This document shows, piece by piece, positions 60,530-64,000 of a stretch of 64,000 nt of DNA. The notes under the pieces are model-generated. The model was not told the DNA's origin. It ran no database searches and was given only the letters and a program-made list of their open reading frames with translations. Source of the stretch: Plecoglossus altivelis (taxonomy: Eukaryota; Chordata; Actinopteri; Osmeriformes; Plecoglossidae); contig BROE01000003.1 in NCBI GenBank assembly GCA_036571765.1, positions 10,809,223 through 10,873,222 of the forward strand, written 5' to 3'. The number at the start of each line of letters is the position of its first letter. The stretch's first letter is position 1. Position numbers and translations under genes: made by a program.

Positions 60530-63500
60530 CAGTTCATGCTTCTCGCCATGTGGTGGGTGACAGTCCTTGTTAAAAATAGTCTCTGGAGCCCTGGCTAGGT
60601 CTCTAATAAGCAGCCCTGCATGTGGCTGACAGCCACTCCCCCACTGTCTCCCTTCCCATTCAACCAGGATCACAGTCTCTGGCCCTGAGTTCCCCCTGAG
60701 AGAATGTGTCCAAGATCCTAAATGTCAATCAGCCCTGTGTCAGGCTGTGTTTGAATGGGAAAAAAACCTTGCCATGCCAGAAGCATTTAAACAACCACAA
60801 GGAAAAGCTTTAAGCCCCATTCTCACTTCGCGTCACTCGTTTTCCTCCTCGCTCTTTTAAGACGTCAAGCGTCGACCGCAATGAATCGGGACTTTCGTCT
60901 GTTCTCCCTTAGCGTTTGAGATGGCTGTGCATAGGCCACCAAAAGAGGGTTGGAAGAACACAACTCATGAGCCATCAATGCTCCATGGAGAATAAAAACA
61001 TACATTTTCCCCTAACTGGAAAGCTTTGATATTCCAGTAACCCGCTCTGTTCCGTGTTTCCCTGCAGGCCGGAGGACTCTCCTCCACAGCCTCCTAAAGC
61101 ATCTCCTCCGACAGTCAACGGCACAGGTAAGACACACCACATCCCTGTCACATTATGTACGTACAGTTACGTGGATTGTTTACTATAATTCAACTCTATC
61201 TTCATATTGTAGTATTGATGATATGAATATGAGCTCACACTGGATTGGGACATATTTATTTAGTTTAGGTTTAGCTAGGACACTTGGAAGCTATAAAGAG
61301 GAGCTATGAACTTGAATCATTAGTGAACGGGTTGGCCACCACAAAGCATTTGATCTTACTACTCACCGTTTCTCCTCACCCGTACGCTGCAGTATCAAAA
61401 GAGGCTCTCCTTAATGTGAAACCTGTTGAATCAAAACAGCATCGGTCACATTTGGGATCCCCCCCCTTACCGTCCTTCATCCCCGTGGCCCCCCAGCCAT
61501 GCAGCACACTTTTCCTCTCGGGCGTCTCCCCATGAATTCCACCCTGCTCCTTATTCAGTTCTGAGCAAAAGATGAGGTGCAAAGCTGAGAGGTGGAGAAG
61601 GAAAGAGTGGGCTGCCTCAGCCCTGGCTGCCTCAGCCCAGTCTGCCTCAGCCCAGTCTGCCTCAGCCCAGTCTGCCTCAGCCCAGTCTGCCTCAGCCCAG
61701 TCTGCCTCAGCCCAGTCTGCCTCAACCCAGTCTGCCTCAACCCAGTCTGCCTCAGCCCAGTCTTCCTCAGCCCAGTCTGCCTCAGCCCAGTCTGCCTCAG
61801 CCCTGCCACGCTCAGCCCAGCCTGTATTAACCTTGCTGTGGTAGCAGCTCCATGTGGAGAAGCGTGTCTCACCACCCCCTTGATGCGGCAAACGAGCGTG
61901 CGCATGGGCACGTTGGTGTGTCACAAGATGCGAGTGTGTACGTGCGAGTGTTTCCATGTGTTTACTTGGGTGTGTTTGCGTTTGTTTACAGGTGCGTTTA
62001 CTCATGTGTGTATGTCAGGGTGCGTGTAAGTGTGTGTTCAGCTCTCATCCCCAGGTAGTGTGTTCCTGTGGAGGGGTAGAGGAAGGTAGATGTGTGATGA
62101 ATTGCATCCTTCTCGGTCTCTCTGCAGGGAATTTCACACACACAGGGAAAGTGGATCGGCTCCGGTGGAAAATTGCTTCTTTCCTGTTAAAGGTCTGCTT
62201 GGCACCTACCTCAGGCCTTGAGTGGTTGAATGCTGTTGTTCCCCCCAGGGCTAAGCGTGCACACACTGCACCTACAGAACACAGCTCCTTCCATTTGCTC
62301 CTGTCCAATAGCGTTTGAATGTGGCATGTACGACTGATAACTACTGTCATCTCTCCAAAAGAAAACCAAACATCTAACCTCATAATGAGGAGCATCTAGT
62401 TGAACAAACGTCATTGTTTACCTTCTGGATCCCATCCTGGGATGTATGGAGAAGGATGCTTGGCTGTGGGGGGTCTGATTCAAACAGGAAGCCCCATTGT
62501 TGTTCTCTTGATTTGAGCAGCTGTCTATTGTAAGGAGTTACTCACAGTTTATTATCGTATTGCGCTTGTTTTGAGTCAGACTCTCCGTCTGCTGGGAATT
62601 GAACTGAGCTGAGAATTGAATTGTAATACCAGTTTTTTTGCTAATATGCAAATGTGTAGCTTGCGCCTCAGCTTGACAAGTGTTGGAGAACTCCCCTTGG
62701 TTCATCCATCCCAGATGCGAGGCCATGGAACAGTAGCATTCTGCACTGTAGCACTATTTGAGGAAATAATACCATATTCTGAGCTATCTGTTTTGAGCTG
62801 GTAGTGCTGCAAGCAGCCATCTGTGAGTTAAGTGCCTGGAAAAGCTGTACCAGACCTGAAGCCCTATGGAGGTGTGGAAAATGATCAAGAGAAGGAGAAA
62901 TGCTTGGGTGCAGAGGGGGAAAAAAGACATTTGATGCACCGTGCATTGTTAACAATGTCTCTTGAGAGAAATACAGGAACTTTGAGTCAAAATAGGCCAC
63001 TCTGTGTCATCTAAATCCCTAGTGTTATTTTATTTTAGTTATTCAGCCTTTGGGGGTGTGCAAAAGCTTCTCTCGAGGTTGAAAGGAACACTTGGCTTTC
63101 CTACTGTGTTCCTAACACTGGTACACCTGCAAGTGCATGGTTGTAGTTGGCCTGTCTAGTCAATCAGCTTGTAACTGTCAATTTTGTAAAGGTACTCAAA
63201 TCTGCAGGGCTCATTGAGCTACTCTAGCCAGGGATCGGCTTGTTCCAGGAGCACCGTAGACAACAACCACACTACTTTGTGCTGTACTTTACATTGTTGG
63301 TCTGACTATATCCTCTCCCTGTCTCTCTCTTTCTCTCTTCTCCCTCCCTCCCTCCCACTCTCTCTTCTCCCTCCCTCTCTCTCTTTCTCTGGTCCTCCCA
63401 CTCTACCCCCTTCCCTCCCTGTCTCTCCCTCCCTATCTCCCTCCCTCTCCGCAGACAAGCAGAAGGAGACCCTTTACACGCGTCTACAGAAGTGGCTGTA

Positions 63501-63587
63501 CGATAGGTTCGGTGCCTACGTGGAGGACTTCCGCTTCCAGCCGGAGGAGAACACTGTGGAGACGGAGGAGCCGCTCAGTGCCAAGAG
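47395..63587 (+). CDS. gramd4: GRAM domain-containing protein 4, 5' part (continues past the window)
   Basis: Five exons join in frame to 197 codons plus two bases: 47395..47553, 50796..50916, 60164..60284, 61068..61126, 63455..63587. I recognise GRAMD4 from its opening MLKRLDKIRFRG, the block FLDLAESPN, then LNEVKGHLEIALLEKHFL, and LQKWLYDRFGAYVEDFRFQP before ETEEPLSAKR. Residues about 75-135 are charged and heptad-like, fitting a coiled coil. The vertebrate protein is about 580 aa, with membrane segments and a C-terminal GRAM domain; those parts lie beyond 64,000. In mammals it is a pro-apoptotic protein induced by E2F1 and reported at mitochondria and ER. Teleosts may carry two copies, and which one this is cannot be told. 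It lies on the strand opposite the crystallins with no sign of joint regulation. Confidence 0.9.
47554..50795 (+). other. gramd4: gramd4 intron (3.2 kb)
   Basis: No second gene is supported. It contains pyrimidine-rich DNA at 49,958-50,230, a TC block at 50,566-50,594 and a TG/CG tract next to the acceptor. Confidence 0.7.
50704..50776. repeat. (TG)n(CG)n tract before a gramd4 acceptor
   Basis: About 18 TG units run into about six GC units and then further TG-rich sequence, ending some 20 bp before the acceptor at 50795. Such alternating purine-pyrimidine DNA can adopt Z-form. Confidence 0.9.
50796..50916 (+). CDS. gramd4: gramd4 coding exon 2
   Basis: Acceptor gtgtcag before 50796; donor gtgagt after 50916. 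It encodes AGPGTLAMAAAIQDF through ALLEKHFL plus one base (phase 1), completed as Gln by the next exon. Confidence 0.92.
53480..53760. repeat. Degenerate interspersed repeat
   Basis: 'tttgcagacgcttctagcgtc' and the following stretch resemble the common fish repeat beginning 'catttagcagacgctttta'. It is diverged; ends and family are unclear. Confidence 0.4.
57300..57530 (+). mobile_element. LINE 3' end fragment
   Basis: T-rich tail sequence with 'ttgcact' and 'ttgtaccctac' runs similar to the LINE tail at 40.2 kb, an AATAAA-type signal and a terminal ATTCTGATTCTGATT repeat, typical of fish L2-like 3' ends. No coding part. Confidence 0.6.
59378..59455. repeat. (CT)n followed by 9-bp minisatellite
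   Basis: About ten CT units, then about six units of ttctccctc. Confidence 0.9.
59562..59636. repeat. Three tandem units of about 27 bp
   Basis: Units built on gtagtatgtggttgtgaggt, with small changes and lengths of 27-29 bp. Confidence 0.8.
60164..60284 (+). CDS. gramd4: gramd4 coding exon 3
   Basis: Acceptor cttcacag before 60164; donor gtagcc after 60284. It encodes EELRKLREETNVDTL through MSEVLRT and two bases of Arg, the charged coiled-coil part. Confidence 0.92.
60285..61067 (+). other. gramd4: gramd4 intron (783 bp)
   Basis: Holds a (TG)n microsatellite at 60501..60529 and no other recognised feature. Confidence 0.75.
60501..60529. repeat. (TG)n microsatellite
   Basis: About 14 uninterrupted TG units. 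Confidence 0.92.
61068..61126 (+). CDS. gramd4: gramd4 coding exon 4
   Basis: Short 59-bp exon, acceptor ccctgcag, donor gtaaga. It encodes a proline-rich linker, RPEDSPPQPPKASPPTVNGT, plus one base. It is the least conserved part, called from phase and splice sites. Confidence 0.8.
61127..63454 (+). other. gramd4: gramd4 intron (2.3 kb)
   Basis: Contains the 15-bp minisatellite at 61,612-61,821 and a long pyrimidine tract (63,310-63,452) leading to the acceptor. No further gene. Confidence 0.75.
61612..61821. repeat. 15-bp minisatellite, 14 units
   Basis: Unit ctgcctcagcccagt, with the edge units more diverged. It creates long repetitive open frames in several frames on both strands, which are not genes. 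Confidence 0.95.
63455..63587 (+). CDS. gramd4: gramd4 coding exon 5
   Basis: Acceptor ctccgcag after a long pyrimidine tract; donor AG|gtctcc, which is non-optimal but fits the family's exon boundary at ETEEPLSAKR. It encodes DKQKETLYTRLQKWLYDR onward and ends with two bases of an Arg codon. Confidence 0.88.
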
Positions 63588-64000
63588 GTCTCCTTCTGCT
63601 TGTCCCCAAACGCTCTCGCACACACTCACACACTCAAACACACGCCTACAGACGCACCCTCGTACACGCGCCTGCAATCATACACGCACAATCATTGGCG
63701 CGCACGCACAATGAAAGGGCCTGGAGCTCTATTGGAGTGATTCAAAATGTTTCACTGAGTATCTATTGACCGTTTACAGATGGACCTTTCAAATAAAGTC
63801 TCTACTTAGATGTGACTTACTTGAATCAAAGCCCTCACTCTACAGGCAAATTCCAGGAAACTAGAGGGAGCACTCATTCAACTCACCCTCTGCGATGAAA
63901 CCAATATATCAGTTTCAGCAGAGACAAATGAGAGGGAAATTCAACATGCGGGAACTCAATTACTGAGAGACCTTTTAGTAAAAGATCTCTGCCATTTCAG
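63588..64000 (+). other. gramd4: Start of the next gramd4 intron
   Basis: The next conserved block of the protein was not found up to the window edge, so the intron continues. Confidence 0.6.

Noticed and set aside
61376..62005. A 209-aa minus-strand frame with WAEAD repeats, plus companion frames on both strands
   Set aside because: Produced by the 15-bp minisatellite (15 is divisible by 3, so several frames stay open); it lies in a gramd4 intron.
63984..64000. Acceptor-like 'tgccatttcag' at the very end of the window
   Set aside because: It could begin the next gramd4 exon, but nothing downstream is visible to support it.

Overview
The window is vertebrate nuclear DNA, almost certainly from a teleost fish. 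It has split genes with GT-AG introns, TATA promoters and AATAAA signals, fish-type repeats, long AT-rich intergenic DNA, and a tandem array of methionine-rich gamma-M crystallins, a lens family characteristic of fish. The species cannot be named from the sequence.

Positions 1 to about 37,100 hold twelve gamma-M crystallin loci (crygm2d-like), all on the minus strand and head to tail. The leftmost lacks its last exon because the window starts inside its second intron. Each gene has a tiny first exon (8-12 codons), an 81-codon exon 2 (Greek-key motifs 1-2) and an exon 3 of 98-104 codons including the stop (motifs 3-4). In transcription order copy 12 (37.0 kb) comes first and copy 1 (0.7 kb) last. 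The promoters share a TATA box about 85-100 bp before the ATG. Upstream of it lie a SOX-like site in many copies and, in most copies, a half-MARE-like site, which fits lens expression driven by Maf and Sox factors. Copies 8 and 9 and their flanks are a recent tandem duplication. Three broken exon-3 remnants lie at 17.9-18.6 and 21.9-22.9 kb, and one is split by a transposon that itself carries another transposon. A partial second exon 3 ending in a single N at 26,899 looks like an assembly artefact.

Positions 37.1-46.2 kb are gene-poor. They hold a degraded LINE reverse-transcriptase fragment (39.4-40.4 kb), a clean hAT-type MITE with 8-bp target duplications (43.1 kb) and simple repeats.

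From about 46.5 kb to the right edge lies the 5' part of gramd4 (GRAM domain-containing protein 4) on the plus strand. Five coding exons cover the first 197 codons: the N-terminal region, the coiled coil and the start of the conserved domain. The membrane and GRAM domains lie beyond the window. The introns are rich in pyrimidine tracts, CA/TG repeats and minisatellites.

No prokaryotic features, CRISPR array, tRNA or rRNA gene was recognised. I found no wholly new system. The most notable things are the promoter module, the variable Met-Gly-Gly coding repeat, the gene-conversion mosaics, the nested insertion, and a possible second N-terminus for gramd4.
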